Shown: piece by piece, positions 22,850 to 34,663 of the stretch
Layout of the letters: each line of letters opens with the position of its first letter
Position numbering within the stretch: position 1 is the first letter of the stretch
Source: Saussurea involucrata
Taxonomy: Eukaryota > Streptophyta > Magnoliopsida > Asterales > Asteraceae
NCBI GenBank assembly: GCA_033807775.1
Contig: CM066321.1
Coordinates: forward strand, 39,594,850-39,658,849
Length of the DNA stretch: 64,000 bases
Direction: 5' to 3'
Notes under the pieces: generated by a model
Databases searched by the model: none
What the model was told of the DNA's origin: nothing
The model's input: only the letters and a program-made list of their open reading frames with translations
Program-made: the position numbers and the translations under genes

Positions 22850-23026
22850 TCGTTTGTTTGCCTGCTTAATTTGTACTCTAATCTAAATTCACTCACAAGG
22901 TCTACCTCCAAACCTTTTATGTTAAAGTGGTCAACTACTACCCACAAATTAACTTATGATTACTACCTTAAATTTGGACATATCAAGCGTTTGGTATAAA
23001 ACCTTCATCAAAGTATTGATTTTTAT
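22850..23026. repeat. Intergenic host sequence, first copy of a tandemly duplicated segment
   Basis: TATGTTAAAGTGGTCAAC (about 22919) through GATTTTTAT recurs at 23877-23896 plus 25103-25185 in diverged form (TATGTTAAGGTGGTCAAC, then TGTCAAGCGTTGG, GATTTTTATAC). Each copy has been hit by a different DNA transposon. No coding potential. Confidence 0.6.
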
Positions 23027-23857
23027 TAGGGGTGTAAATAGGTCGGGTTGGGTTGGGTTGGGTTCGGGTTCAACCCATTTATTAATTGGGTTGAAAATCT
23101 CAACCCAACCCAACCTGTTTAAGTAAATGGGTTAAGAGATTTTCAACCCAACTCAACCTGGTACTTAAATGGGTTGGTAGCGGGTTGATCTGTTTATGAT
23201 TTTTTCAACCCAACCTGTTTAATAAATGGGTTGAACCTGAGTTGACCCATTTAATTTTAAAACTTTAAATAAAATACAAAAGGACAAAAACATAATTCGA
23301 TAACAAATACGCAAGTCACAACCACAAAACCAAATAAATTGTTCAAAGTTTCAATAAAACACAACCATAAAGTGAAATAAATTGTTCAAAGTTTCAATAA
23401 CACAACCATAAAGCTAAACAAGTAAGTTTCTAGGTCTGGCGTCGCTCTCTTGGCTGGAAGTGGAAGGAAGTGTCGGCTAGGGTTTAGAGAATTTAGACTT
23501 TGAAAGTTTGAACGATGGAATATTGAAATGGAAGGACCAAAAGAGTTATGTTTAGACTTTAGTAGAATCATATTTAGTTTTTTATTAACTTTTTAATTAT
23601 TAATTATAATTAAATAATGATAATAAATTAAAAACAAGTCATAAATGGGTTAAAAACAAGTTGTAAATGGGTTGAAAACAGGTTGTAAATGGGTTAAAAT
23701 CAGGTCGAAAATTTCAAACCAACCCAACCCATTTATTAATTGGGTTAGACGGGTTGACCCATTTAACTTAAAAGGGTTGAAAATCTCAACCCAACCTGCT
23801 ACTATTAGATTGGGTTCAGGTTGGATTGGCGGGTTGGATCACTTTTTGCCACCCCTA
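23027..23857. mobile_element. hAT-like non-autonomous DNA transposon
   Basis: Ends TAGGGGTG and CACCCCTA, flanked by a perfect 8-bp duplication ATTTTTAT (23019-23026 and 23858-23865), as expected of hAT elements. The subterminal parts are built from GGGTTG and CAACCC repeats in opposite orientation and can fold back on each other. The interior is AT-rich with no transposase. Confidence 0.9.
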
Positions 23858-23896
23858 ATTTTTATACCCCCCTTTTATGTTAAGGTGGTCAACTTA

Positions 23897-25102
23897 GGGG
23901 CTGTTTGTTTTTCAAGTTTCAGCTCTTAAAGAGCTCTAAAGTCTAACTCGGTAAGACTTTTCAACTTTCAGAGTGTTTGTTTTAATTTTATATTTAGAGA
24001 CACTTAAGTCTACAACACATCTAAATCAAAAAGTGGCCAACTAACCTCTAAATCGCTTAGACCTTCTCTTCCAGTCTTCCTCCATCTCTTTATCGGCGTC
24101 TTCTTCCTCCATCTCTGTATTGTTGCCTCCAGAATGTAATCCTCCTCCTCCAGTCTTCCTCTTCCTCCATCCCTAAACTTTATCTCTTATCGACTCCATC
24201 TCAGATCTTCCTTCAATCGAGAAGGTACTCCATCTCATTCCCTTCAATCGATCAGGTACTCTTTTTCACATAAATTCTGCCAAATATTTACAGGAAACAG
24301 ACAAAAAAAATTCGTTTGTTTCTTTGTTGAATCTTGATTCCCTTTCAACCCACTATGTAATTTCATTTCATTTCATAAACCCTAATAAATCATGCATTGC
24401 GATTTCATTTCGTAAAACATAGTGTTCGATTTTACTCGATAGTAGGTGTGTTGTGGGAACAGAGTTTTTTGTTTTGTTTCAATGGGTGTTTCAGATTTCA
24501 AGCAATTGTCAAGTCCAAGCTGGAATTCAAGGATTCTGTATACCATGTCGTGCAACATAAAGTGTGGCAGCAGCTACTTCTTGCTCATATTTGTGATTTG
24601 GCGTTTCGATTTAGTTGGGTGCAGCGCAGGGTGTTTCCTTCTGTTTGGGTTTGACCTTTTTGAGGTTTGCCTCTTGCAAGCTTCTGTTTGTTAGTGCAGG
24701 TGCTGTATTGTTAGGTGCTTCTTTCTTTTTGGCTTATCTTGGGTTGCTCCCTTGTACTTTTTGGTTGGTTTGGTAACGTGGGTTGCTTGCTTTTCTAGAA
24801 AAAAATAATATTGAGAGGTTGAATTGCTAGATTAATTTTAATGTGTTTGACCATTGACACTAGATAGTATGTATGTTTCACTATTGTGTGTATTTTTGTT
24901 GGTTTCAATTGGTTGTTTTTATAAATTCAAGAGTTTAACATTTTGAGGGATAAAATAAACAATTATATATATTCAGAGTTTGTTAGCAAACAAAAACAAA
25001 CAGTCTAATTGATTCAGATTTCAGATTTCAGCACCATCTCTTAAAAATCAGAAATGAAATCAGACTTCAGACTTCAGCACCTCTTAAAAAACAAACGCCA
25101 CC
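23897..25102. mobile_element. PIF/Harbinger-like non-autonomous DNA transposon
   Basis: Terminal inverted repeats GGGGCTGTTTG and CAAACGCCACC, flanked by the 3-bp duplication TTA (23894-23896 and 25103-25105). Subterminal parts resemble each other (CAGCTCTTAAAGAG against CAGCACCTCTTAAAAA). No transposase frame; the interior has pyrimidine-rich CTCCATCTC stretches. Confidence 0.8.
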
Positions 25103-25900
25103 TTAATTTGTGATTTCTATGTTTAATTTGAACATGTCAAGCGTTGGTAGGTATAAAACCCTTTTCAAAGTTTTGATTTTTATACTTCCCCTTTACCAAA
25201 ATTGGCTTTTAACCCACACATAGTTTTACAAGAATATCTAAAAGATTCTATAAAATAAAAAAATTAAGCCTTTTATTCTTCATTTTGTTTTAAAAGAGTA
25301 TTTCCATTATTCTGCAAAATAAAGAAAACTAAAAAAAGCTTATAGATTTTTCTTAACTCGATGTACAAAGAATTATATAAATTAAATTTTATGTATCGAT
25401 ACTATATTATAAAGCATTTATGAAAAACTTTTAAAAACAACCCTTAAAACTTCATGTACCGCTATTTAATGTTAATTACTTAAAATCTCTTAAAAACAAC
25501 TAATGAAGCTTTATGTACCACTTTTAATGATAATTACTTGATTAATACTTATCTCTAACAACCTTTAGATTCTTAAATCGTGGACTCTTATTAATTAATT
25601 CTTATCTTTAACCACTTTCAAATTCTCAAATCATGAACTTGTTTAAAAACGTCATTTTTAAACAAATTTATAAAAAAACATGACCGTTTTCTCAAAACTA
25701 TACATTAAAATAAATTGGAACATTAAAATCGAGATATATTGTGCTGCATTGCGTGAGTAGACTTCTAATTACTATCAATGAGAGTGAATTATTATTATTA
25801 TTTTATATAACTTTGTTTATTTCAAAATCGTATTGATATACAAAGGAAAACAAATGGTACAAGTTTTTGCAGGAAAAAAGGGCCAAATAATAGAAGAATA
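25103..25900. other. AT-rich intergenic region upstream of RPS15
   Basis: The first 80 bp is the second copy of the duplicated host segment. The remainder is AT-rich with no gene, RNA or repeat structure that I can support. Confidence 0.5.
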
Positions 25901-26034
25901 GGCCCAATAACACTGGTCCAATTCTATCTAATCCAAATTCGGCCTTTACTCACTCTAGTATAGTAGTTTGTATGCCCTATATACCCACCACATTACCATT
26001 AACATTACCAGCCAATTGCATCCAGAAACCCTAG
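25901..26034 (+). promoter_or_regulatory. RPS15 promoter: site II-type motif, TATA box and telo-box
   Basis: GGCCCA at 25901-25906 (TGGGCC on the other strand) is a site II-type element, TATATA lies at 25978-25983, and AAACCCTAG at 26026-26034 is a telo-box. Site II plus telo-box is the known promoter signature of plant ribosomal-protein and other translation genes, where TCP-type factors act on site II. The telo-box lies 44 bp before the ATG and is probably in or next to the 5' UTR. Confidence 0.7.
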
Positions 26035-26077
26035 CTGCACTTACCAGATTCCTGTTCTCAGCACCACCAACTCAACA

Positions 26078-28308
26078 ATGGTGACTCTATCCTCCTCACT
26101 CTGGCCCTCATTCTAGATTCATTGATGGATTCTGATACGAAATGTTTTGGTGTTGTAGGCGGAAGTGGAGGTTGATGTGGCGGCGGCCGGAGTGCCCAAG
26201 AAGAGGACGTTCAAGAAGTTCAGTTTCAGGGGAGTTGATTTGGATGCTCTCCTTGATATGTCTACGGATGAGCTTGTCAAGCTCTTCACTGCTCGTGCTC
26301 GTAGAAGGTGCATCTACATTTTTCATCACAATTTTACTTTCTGCTTAATGTAAGATTGAATCATAAATTTGTGCGTATTGGCAGGTTTCAGAGAGGTTTG
26401 AAGAGGAAGCCGATGGCTTTGATCAAGAAGTTGCGCAAGGCTGTATGTGTTGTTTATTTTACCTTTTCTGTTAAGTCCAGTTCATTTGTTGCCTGCTTTT
26501 ACTGCGTCGTTGTATTAACTATCTGTTCGTACAACTCATTATTTGTGCATTTACTTGATCTGTTTGTTGGTTTAGTAGTATTATGTGTCTTTTTTAATTT
26601 GTGAACAACAGATTGTCTTCTGAAATTTCCAAGACTGCCATGTTTCAATGTAGATGTTACACTTTATTAGTTTTGATGTTATCAAGTGCTTATAATTATA
26701 GATAAACTGCATCCTGTATGAACATTCATGCTTGACAAATTAATTATAACCTGTCTCTTATGTATTCGTTAGCTGTCCAAATTCTAATCTTATAATGTAA
26801 AACATCAGGGAATGTGAGATTTAATATCAGGACACTAGACCATTTTCTTGCACCTGTGATGTGTTTTGCGAAGTTGTTATAATGAACATATATTCATGTG
26901 TCGGTAACTAGCAGTTGTATAACTCTTTCTGAAGCATATATAGTCTACAGCTGGTCAATGTTTTATGAGTTTATCCCTTATGTACTAGCTATATGCCCTC
27001 TTGTTTTGTGCATTTTAAAGTCATTTCGTATTTCTAAAGAGATGCCAATTGCATCTGTTGAATATTTATCTTTTTCTTCTACTTATATAATTAGAGCTAT
27101 TTTATACCGTGGAGATGTTATGTCATGTTGATCTTGCATTATTTCTACTCATTCGTGATCATGCATTTGAGTTGCTTGTCTTGTATTCTTGTATGAACTT
27201 TCCAGTGGTCCTCATTGATAGCTAAAATGAGCTCATTGGTCTTCTGAAGTTTCTTTCTAAGACTGCTATGTTTTATTGTAGATTGAAGAGGCTAGCCTTT
27301 ATTAACTTTTATGTTATAAAATGCTTGTAATCTTTGAGTTTAAACATTTCTCTGACATGCATTCTGTATGAACATTGTGCTTTGCACTGTAAATGATCAC
27401 CCATCTCAAATATAACAGTCACAACAAGAGCACTTGCTCTTTTTCTTTGCCACCATGAGTTACTTGTTCATTTAAACCGAAAGTGATAATAAAATTGGGA
27501 ATGCTGTCACTAGAATGGACCACACAAATAGGGGTGTATCATCTTATTTCATAGGACATTAGGGGAATGTGAGATTAAATGTTAGGGCTTCATGATATAA
27601 GTAAATTTGCTTGTAACTGTACCTGTAATGGTTCCTTTTTCCAAGTTATTATAAGCAACATGGTTTAACATGTCTGTAAATAACTAGAAATTCTGCAACT
27701 TTTTACAAAGTGTGTATTCTGCATCGATGGTCATGCTTTATGAGAGGTTTGATCACTCTTGTTTTAGGCATTCAAGTGTTTCTATATTTCAAAGGGATCC
27801 CAATTTCTTTTCTTCCACTTGTATGATTAAAGTTTTTGCATTTGGATTTTCAAAATCAAGAAGTATTCTTATACTTTTTTGATGCTATGTCATATTTATT
27901 TCCATTGCTCTTGTTTTAAAGAGATCTTTTGTATACCATTCTTTATCCTTGAACATGCATATATGGGGTTTTTTTTTGAAAGAGTGTAGTTTCAATTTAG
28001 GAATGCAATATAAGTTGATGATGTTACAAAGAATGAATGTTGATTTGAATGAATGACAGAAAAGGGAAGCACCTGCTGGTGAGAAGCCTGAACTTGTGAA
28101 GACCCACCTGAGGAACATGATCATCGTACCTGAGATGATAGGAAGCGTAATTGGAGTGTACAACGGGAAGACATTCAATCAGATTGAAATAAAGCCCGAG
28201 ATGATTGGTCATTACCTGGCTGAATTTTCAATATCGTACAAGCCTGTGAAGCACGGAAGACCAGGTATCGGTGCCACCCACTCTTCTAGGTTTATTCCAT
28301 TGAAATAA
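26078..28308 (+). CDS. RPS15: 40S ribosomal protein S15 (uS19 family), four exons
   Basis: Spliced exons 26078-26080, 26159-26307, 26385-26442 and 28060-28308 give 459 bases, a 152-residue protein, the usual length of plant RPS15. All introns are GT-AG and the frame is intact. The protein reads MAEVEVDV, then VPKKRTFKKFSFRGVDLDALLDM in two parts, RGLKRKPMALIKKLRKAKRE, and the conserved tail with GVYNGKTFNQ, EIKPEMIGHYL and GATHSSRFIPLK. It is a component of the head of the small cytosolic ribosomal subunit. The first coding exon consists of the ATG alone: intron 1 (26081-26158) follows immediately, and GCG at 26159 is codon 2. Intron 3 (26443-28059) is 1.6 kb. The conserved C-terminal half is one exon. 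The gene looks functional, with a typical translation-gene promoter, and lies free of TE insertions. Confidence 0.96.
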
Positions 28309-29248
28309 AGAGCATGTTATGATTTATGGATCGGATTCAGATATCATCTATGTACCGTGGATTTTGGGATTCCTTTTTGAATTATGCTTTTAAATGCTGA
28401 AGGTGAAGGGTTTGCTACTTGCTTTTTGTGTTATTTGTAGTAGCAAGTGATTATTATTGGATTTTGGAAGGAAAAAGCTGCATTATTTAGAATTGAATGC
28501 CAGCATCATCCTATATGTAGTAGCAAGTGTTTCAATAACTAAATCTGATTTTGGTCATGTCCTTTTAACTTATCTTTGTTAAACATATTTTGGGCATTGT
28601 GGTCTTTTTAAGAGTCTGCATAAATGCAAACTAGGCAGTGTGTGATTCTTCTTTAGGGGACAAATCCATTAAAAAAACACTTGGCCACAAAAGTAGTAAT
28701 ACAATGCCATTTGCCATTTGGTTCATGTGGTTATTGAAACAAAAAACCTTAAAAAACGCATTGTAAGATTGATTATGAAATAGGAACCGAAAGTATGTTT
28801 GTTTGTTACATTAATTAGTTGAAAATCTTTTCCTTTTATCATGTATGATTACATCAAATAAATAAGAGTCAGACAGAAACTTCATTATGCTGAAATTAAG
28901 ATTAATTGGCTATGGAAAAGGGTAAATCCCTGGAAATTTTAGTAGGTAGGGTATGGATAAACATTTTTTCATTATCTTTTACCCGTTACAATTATAATTA
29001 TAATTATATTATTATAATTCAAACAAAAACACCCATGTTTCTACCAACTGACAATAAAAATCATAATAAATAAAAACAAATCATTAAGAGTATGAATTTA
29101 ATTATGTATTTTTCAACAATTTTATATTATATTATAATAATTTATTTTATCCCTTAAATGTTGTTGTACCATCCAAGACTTCTATTGGCAATGGTTCTGT
29201 CGTCGACAATAATAAGGTTTTGGTGCGATAATATTTTCCTATGATTTA
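28309..29248. other. RPS15 3' UTR and AT-rich intergenic DNA
   Basis: The first 200 or so bases are probably RPS15 3' UTR. The rest is AT-rich with no gene or repeat that I can delimit. Confidence 0.5.
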
Positions 29249-29472
29249 CTTCCTCCGTCCCAAAATAAATGTTCACAATGAAAAATGCACACGGTTTTAA
29301 GAGTTTGTAATTATTGCAACTTTTGATTAACCAATGTACAGTTTTACCCTTAATTATAGAGAGAAATTTCTTCAATCACACAATTAAGGGTAGAATTGGA
29401 AAGTGAACATTTACTTTTGAAATTGGACACTTATTTTGGGACAAACTAAAATGGCAATTTGGACACTTATTT
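29249..29472. mobile_element. Degenerate Stowaway-like MITE
   Basis: The left end CTTCCTCCGTCCCAAAATAA follows TA (29247-29248). Over about 200 bp the sequence matches, in reverse orientation, the intact MITE at 31492-31729. The right end (TTATTTTGGAACAAAC) has lost the GGAGGGAG terminus, so the right boundary is approximate. Confidence 0.7.
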
Positions 29473-29734
29473 TGGAACAAACACCATTTTTATTTCTTTT
29501 TTTCTTCTCTTTCTTTTTTTCTTCCTTTTCTTTTTCTTTTTTCATGGTGGATGGTGGAAGAAGATGGAGAAATGTAATGAGAAGGTGGTGGGTTGATGAT
29601 GGTGGTCGTTGGTGGTGTGTGTATATATATATATACTGTATCTGTGTGTGTATATATATAAAGAAAGAAACAGAAGAAAGAAGAGAAGAAAGAAAGATGA
29701 TGGTGGTGGGTTGATGATGGTGGTGTGTATATCA
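29473..29734. repeat. Low-complexity TC/GGTGGT/TATA region
   Basis: T-rich TTTCTTTTTC tract, GGTGGTGG and a TATATATA/GTGTGT run followed by AAGAAAGAAGA. Open frames here are composition artefacts. Confidence 0.75.
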
Positions 29735-29905
29735 AAAAGACCATTTTACCCTCGAGCTTAACGGAGGAAATAGACGGCCGTTAGCTCGAGGGACCAATTT
29801 CGTAACAAACTGCATACCTGAGGTACCAAAACGGTAATTTTTGAAGTTAAAGGACCAGTTTCGTAATTTTTGACATACCTTAAGGACCAAAACAATAATT
29901 TACTC
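29735..29905 (-). mobile_element. Orphan MULE terminal repeat
   Basis: Read on the minus strand it begins GAGTAAATTATTGTTTTGGT and carries repeated 'GGTCC' phrases, like the MULE termini at 35375 and 38197. The matching opposite end is not visible nearby. Confidence 0.5.
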
Positions 29906-31287
29906 TAAAAAATATTACAGGGATAATGCATCCCAACGTCACCACCAAGCATAGGTACCAACATAATTCAATCGATATTCTTATTTCTTTGTATAGAATA
30001 ATTTATGAGAAGTAATTTTCTTGGGTTTTCAATTCTATAATCTCTATTTTTACCACCGATTTCGAGTTCTTAGTTCATATTGTCCTTTTTGAATTGGGTG
30101 TTGGTGACTCACTGGTTAATTAATTGAATAATGAGGATTAATGAATGATATGAATATGATCAAGCAAATAAATTGATTATAAGACCATGAGTACCCGTAC
30201 TCGATATGTATGTATAATATTGTATATTTAAAGTTTTAAAGTGAATTAGAGAAATATTTGGAAAGACAAAAATGCCCTCCATCACTAACAGAGTTGGTTA
30301 GTAACGGGGACCATTTTTAAAGCAAAATGAGAACGACGATATCAAAGTTTAAGTCCCACTTTCAAAGACTCCACGGAGACCAAAGTTAAGAGTTTACTCT
30401 AATTTTTACATTGTTTTTAAAATATTATAATGCGATTATATTTTAGTCATATTAACATGTTTAAGAGAAGATATTATATATAAAACAGTTACTAAATTTA
30501 TTAAATTATGTTTTATTTACATGGTTTTTGCGATGCAGTTTGATGTGGCTTAGAGCCAAACCACAAACCACATCGCATATGCAGTTTGAACATTTTCCCA
30601 AATCACATGACTCAAACTACACCGAGAAATGCAATCCGATATGGTTTGTACCTAACACAGTTCATTCAAATAATTATAACCAAAGTAAATCGACGAAATG
30701 CGTTAAAAAAAGTTACTTAAAATACGTATGAAATGCGTTAAAAAAATAATGCAACCAATCCATGCCATTCTTTGTGGTATACCTGAGGATAATTGTCCCT
30801 TTTATTACTCGCAGCTATTTTAAAGGGATAAAACAACAAAATAACCCTTACCCTGCCACCATCCTTATGTATAAACAAAAAATAATACAATTTGTTGTTA
30901 AAAGTTATACCTAGCCCCGGTGCTTGATAAAGAAAAAAATTACAAACATGTTTGTTAAGATCCTGCAAAAGAAACCTGAAAAATGTATATAAATATCAAT
31001 GCCAAATTAAAAGTTGGGAAATTCCCTTTTTCTAGTAATAGGTAAGGGCTGATCTAGCTGAAGGCATTTGAACAACCACCGCAATGTTTGGTTTGACAAC
31101 CTCAACCCAACCCAAACAAAAGTACAACCAACTCAACCAAACCGTGCAGGTTAGGTTAGGTTAGGTTAGGTTAGGTTGGCTTGGAACTTTAGTGCATCAA
31201 AATATTCCTGTATGTTTGTTATCATGAATATGGTGTTTTCTCTACTTTTAATTCATGTATTTATCCTCAATTAATTGAAACAACTTA
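29906..31287. other. AT-rich intergenic DNA with a second orphan MULE end
   Basis: Contains a MULE-like terminus ending GAGTTTACTC at 30399 (about 30270-30399), and six TTAGG units at 31151-31177 in a CAACCC/GGTTGG context that resembles hAT subterminal repeats. No gene is supported. Confidence 0.5.
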
Positions 31288-31804
31288 GAGGCCGTTTACC
31301 AAACACTTACCCGGGTAAGCGCTTACCAAGTCGCATTACATTACCGTAAGGACCAAAAATCTTACCCGGTAAGAGCGAATGAAATGACCGATAGTCTTAC
31401 CCCGGTAAGTGACGGCGACGACTCTTATCATGGTTGGTGCTTACCGGGTGAACTGTTGCATACGAAACTGATTTGGCGGACTAAAATCTTACTCCCTCCA
31501 TCCCAAATTAAGTGTCCACATTACTATTTTAGTTTGTCCCAAAATAAGTGTCTACTTTCAAAAGTAAATGTTTACTTTCCAATTCTACCCTTAATTGTGT
31601 GATGGGGAAAAATTATCTCTCTATAATTAAGGGTAAAATTGTAAATTGGTTAATTAAAAAGTGTAATGATTACAAACTCCTAAAACTGTGTAAATTTCAT
31701 TGTGGACATTTATTTTGGGACGGAGGGAGTACATAGTAAGTAAGTGATAGTGTTTAATTTGACTGGTAAGTGCTTACCCGGGTAAGCCTTTGGTAACCAA
31801 CCCT
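31288..31804. mobile_element. Harbinger/Tourist-like MITE carrying a Stowaway MITE
   Basis: Inverted termini of about 40 bp sharing TTACCAAA, CTTACCCGGGTAAGC and CTTACC, flanked by TTA on both sides (31285-31287 and 31805-31807). Without the nested MITE it would be about 277 bp. No coding region. Confidence 0.78.
31492..31729. mobile_element. Stowaway MITE nested in the Harbinger-like MITE
   Basis: Terminal repeats CTCCCTCCATCCCAAATTAA and its complement ending GGGACGGAGGGAG, flanked by TA on both sides, as is standard for Tc1/mariner-related Stowaway elements. 238 bp, non-coding. Confidence 0.92.
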
Positions 31805-32056
31805 TTATTCGGACTCATTCTTGAGTAGATGACAGTCAACTGATTTTCTTAATTGACATATATATGATCACATTAGTTATAACCTACATACAAAAACAAA
31901 TGCATGAATTATATAGAGAGGGTGATGGTGTAACAGTCTAATGTACATATTAATAAGGGCCTTAACTATGATATTAAATCCAAGAAAAATAAGGTATCAG
32001 GTTCATCGGGTTGAGTTGGGTTCACATCATCATACCCAATTCCAACCCAATACCTA
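31805..32056. other. AT-rich intergenic DNA
   Basis: Ends in a GGGTTGAGTTGGG and CCAACCCAA stretch that continues beyond the next element at 33300-33350 and ends CACCCCTAAAT, so a decayed hAT-like element may surround 32057-33256. Its left end is not identifiable. Confidence 0.35.
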
Positions 32057-33256
32057 GGGGGCGTTTGGTTCGCAGAATGTTTTTGGATGGAATGAAATCT
32101 GTCAAAGGAATTTGACTTTGAAGGAATTGGAATGGAATGTTGTCAGGTTTGATCAGCTGTTTGGTTGACAGAATTGGAATGAAATCTGTTAAAGGAATTG
32201 GAATCTGTCTGTTTGGTTCACAGAATGTAGCTTTGGAATTGGAATGAAATTTGGGTAAATGACCAAAATACCCTTTTGTTAATTTTAATTTTTTTAAACA
32301 AAAAATGCTTTAATAAAATAGTCATTAAATACTTTAATAAAATTATTATTAAATACTTGAATAGAATTGTTAAGATGTCTTAATAGAACAGAATTGTTAA
32401 GATGTCTTAATAGCACAGATTCAGATTAAGACATAAGCACAAATAGACATAAGGATATACACATCAGACATAAGCACACATCTTTCAGGTTAAATATACA
32501 CTTTTTTATACACATATACACATCAGACATAAGCACAAATCGAAAGCACAAATCAGAAATATACACTTTAAGCACAAATCAGAAATCAAAAGCACAAATC
32601 ATAAATATACACTTTCTGGTTCATCTTTCTGGTTTGTTCATCTATCCTCATCAGACATAAGCACAAATCGAAATCAGATGTACAATGCTAAAATCGAAAG
32701 CACAAATCAGAAATCAAAAGCACAAATCAGAGAAATAAACGTCTTCTGGTTCATCTTTCTGGTTTGTACAAATCATAACCAAATGTACAATCGAAACCAG
32801 AAAACGAAACAGGTTTGTACAGGTATAGAAGATAAAATCGGTATCAACCAGAAATCGAAACCTGGTTTGTACAAATCGAAAGCAGCAGGTAGAGAAGATA
32901 AAATTCCAATCGAAACCAAAAAACGTAAGCAAAGTCGATTCAGAAACGTAAGCTTACCAGATCGTCTTTGCGATGGAGAAGGACTTTGCGATGGAGAAGA
33001 AAACGAGAGAGAGGTCTTTGCGATGGGTAATTTTGGCATTATGAAAATGTTCAATTCCATTCCTTCAAAATACCTTGTTTATGTGATGGAATGAAAAATG
33101 CCAATTTCATGGAATTCATTGGAATTTTTTGAATTCCTTTTGTACAAAAGATTGAACCAAACACTGGAATGAAATCTGGTCAAAGGAATCTGGTCATAGG
33201 AATCTGACATTCCAATTCCACCAGATTCCACCAGTTTCTGTGAACCAAACGGCACC
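32057..33256. mobile_element. Harbinger-like non-autonomous DNA transposon
   Basis: Termini GGGGGCGTTTGGTTC and GAACCAAACGGCACC form inverted repeats, flanked by CTA on both sides (32054-32056 and 33257-33259). Subterminal parts repeat GGAATTGGAATGAAATCTG in opposite orientation. The interior has many AGCACAAATC and CATCAGACATAAGC repeats and no transposase. Confidence 0.75.
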
Positions 33257-33948
33257 CTAGGGTTTTAAGATTTTACAACTCCATTTAGCATCATGTGGCT
33301 TTGGGTTGGGTTGGCCAGGTTGGTCGAGTTGTTCAGGTTTTTGTGCACCCCTAAATCCAAATGACAGGACAAGACTGTTCAAGTTGTCTGTCTAGTGTTT
33401 GGCACAATTAAAACTGGACTGAACAAGTTGTCAGTGTTTCGCACGATTAGGACTGGCTTGTACAAGTTGGCCCTAAATATTGTTTAATGATTTTATATGG
33501 TGGTTACCCGGTTATGGTGGTGAAAGTGGAGGTCGCGATTGTGGTGGAGGTGATCGACGATGGTGATAGTGGTAGAGGTAGTGGTCGATGACTGACGATG
33601 GTTGTAGGAGACATGGAGATGGTGGATGGTGGATGGTGGTGGTTGTGGCGGCCGACAATGGTGGACGTGGTGGATGTCGATGTAGTGCAAGTAGCGGTGG
33701 TGATGAACGACGGTAGTGGTAGCCGGTCGTGATGGAGGTGGCCCCCAGTGGTGGTGGTGGTGACGGTGATCGACAGTGGTTGTGGAGAATGTGGAGATGG
33801 TGGACGGTGGTGGGAGACGACACTAGTGGATATGGACTAATTGCCTGTCTACAGTTTTAAATCTTACTAACACACCTTAATTTAAGCTATAACCAAAAAC
33901 ACAACTTGCTTCAACAATCCTCCTTAATTTAAGAGTTCAATAACACAC
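33257..33948. repeat. Intergenic DNA with a GGTGGT-rich low-complexity block
   Basis: From about 33495 to 33835 the sequence is an imperfect run of GGTGGTGG, GATGGTGG and GTGGTCG units. The opposite strand reads as His/Pro-rich frames, which is a composition effect. No gene is supported. Confidence 0.65.
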
Positions 33949-34262
33949 AAGGGCTTGTTTGGTTGATATTTTTAGTGAGTGTTGTATGAATAAAGTTGTT
34001 TGTGAGAATTAATCTATCTATAGTTTGGTAATGTTTTTGTTTTGGAGAGTTTTCTCATAAATGAAAGGGATGTGTTTTTTAATTGGAGAGGCAGGTTTGG
34101 AAAAAAAATAAAATACATGGTTTTCTGTATAAAGCTCCCCCCCTAGAAGCATGCCAAATAATCCACTTTCTATATCATTAAGTCACTACCAAACAGTCAT
34201 GCATAATATACCAATAAGTTGTGAGTCCCATTAAGCTAGTTAAGATGTCAACAAACAGGCCC
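33949..34262. mobile_element. Small MITE-like element, ends approximate
   Basis: GGGCTTGTTTGGTTGAT at the left and GTCAACAAACAGGCCC at the right are inverted and similar. No clear target duplication was found, so superfamily and exact limits are unresolved. Confidence 0.5.
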
Positions 34263-34663
34263 TGGTGTGTTTGTTTTGTGGGCATATTAATTTCCTTATT
34301 TGCACAGTAATAATCAAAGACAACACTCATCTACTTGCAAGTCAAGAGTAAGCACACTTGACCATTCAATTATCATATTTGTTACTTATTTGCATCCAAT
34401 ATTCTTGTTTTCAGATTGTTCTAAAACTCATTATGCAAATCAATCATTCATACCCTTAACACAACACCAACCATTCATTCATAAAAACAATGAAATCTTA
34501 TATAGCAAGCAATGTGATAGACCACAAGTTTTGGTGTGTCAAAATTTCCAATTTAAAGAATATCATTGATTCATCGCCAAAGGCAATTAGGCAAAGCCAA
34601 TCAATCTACAAGCAGCTACAATTTTTTTAAAGAATTTCATCACTAACCTGATGAGAGAGATGA
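34263..34663. other. Downstream flank and probable 3' UTR of the PRA1 gene
   Basis: AT-rich, no coding or repeat feature seen. The PRA1 gene runs toward it, so its 3' UTR should lie here. Confidence 0.5.

Noticed and set aside
26308..26604. Open frame extending through RPS15 introns 2 and 3
   Set aside because: The spliced gene model accounts for the conserved protein; the frame is intron sequence.
29735..30399. A complete MULE between the two orphan termini
   Set aside because: Both termini point the same way (each ends TTTACTC on the right), and no left end or duplication was found.
31151..31177. Six TTAGG units resembling an insect-type telomere repeat
   Set aside because: Only six units, within a larger CAACCC/GGTTGG low-complexity context that resembles hAT subterminal sequence. 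The plant telomere repeat is TTTAGGG. Not an interstitial telomere.
33493..33823. His/Pro-rich minus-strand frames
   Set aside because: Caused by a GGTGGT-rich repeat block; no conserved sequence.
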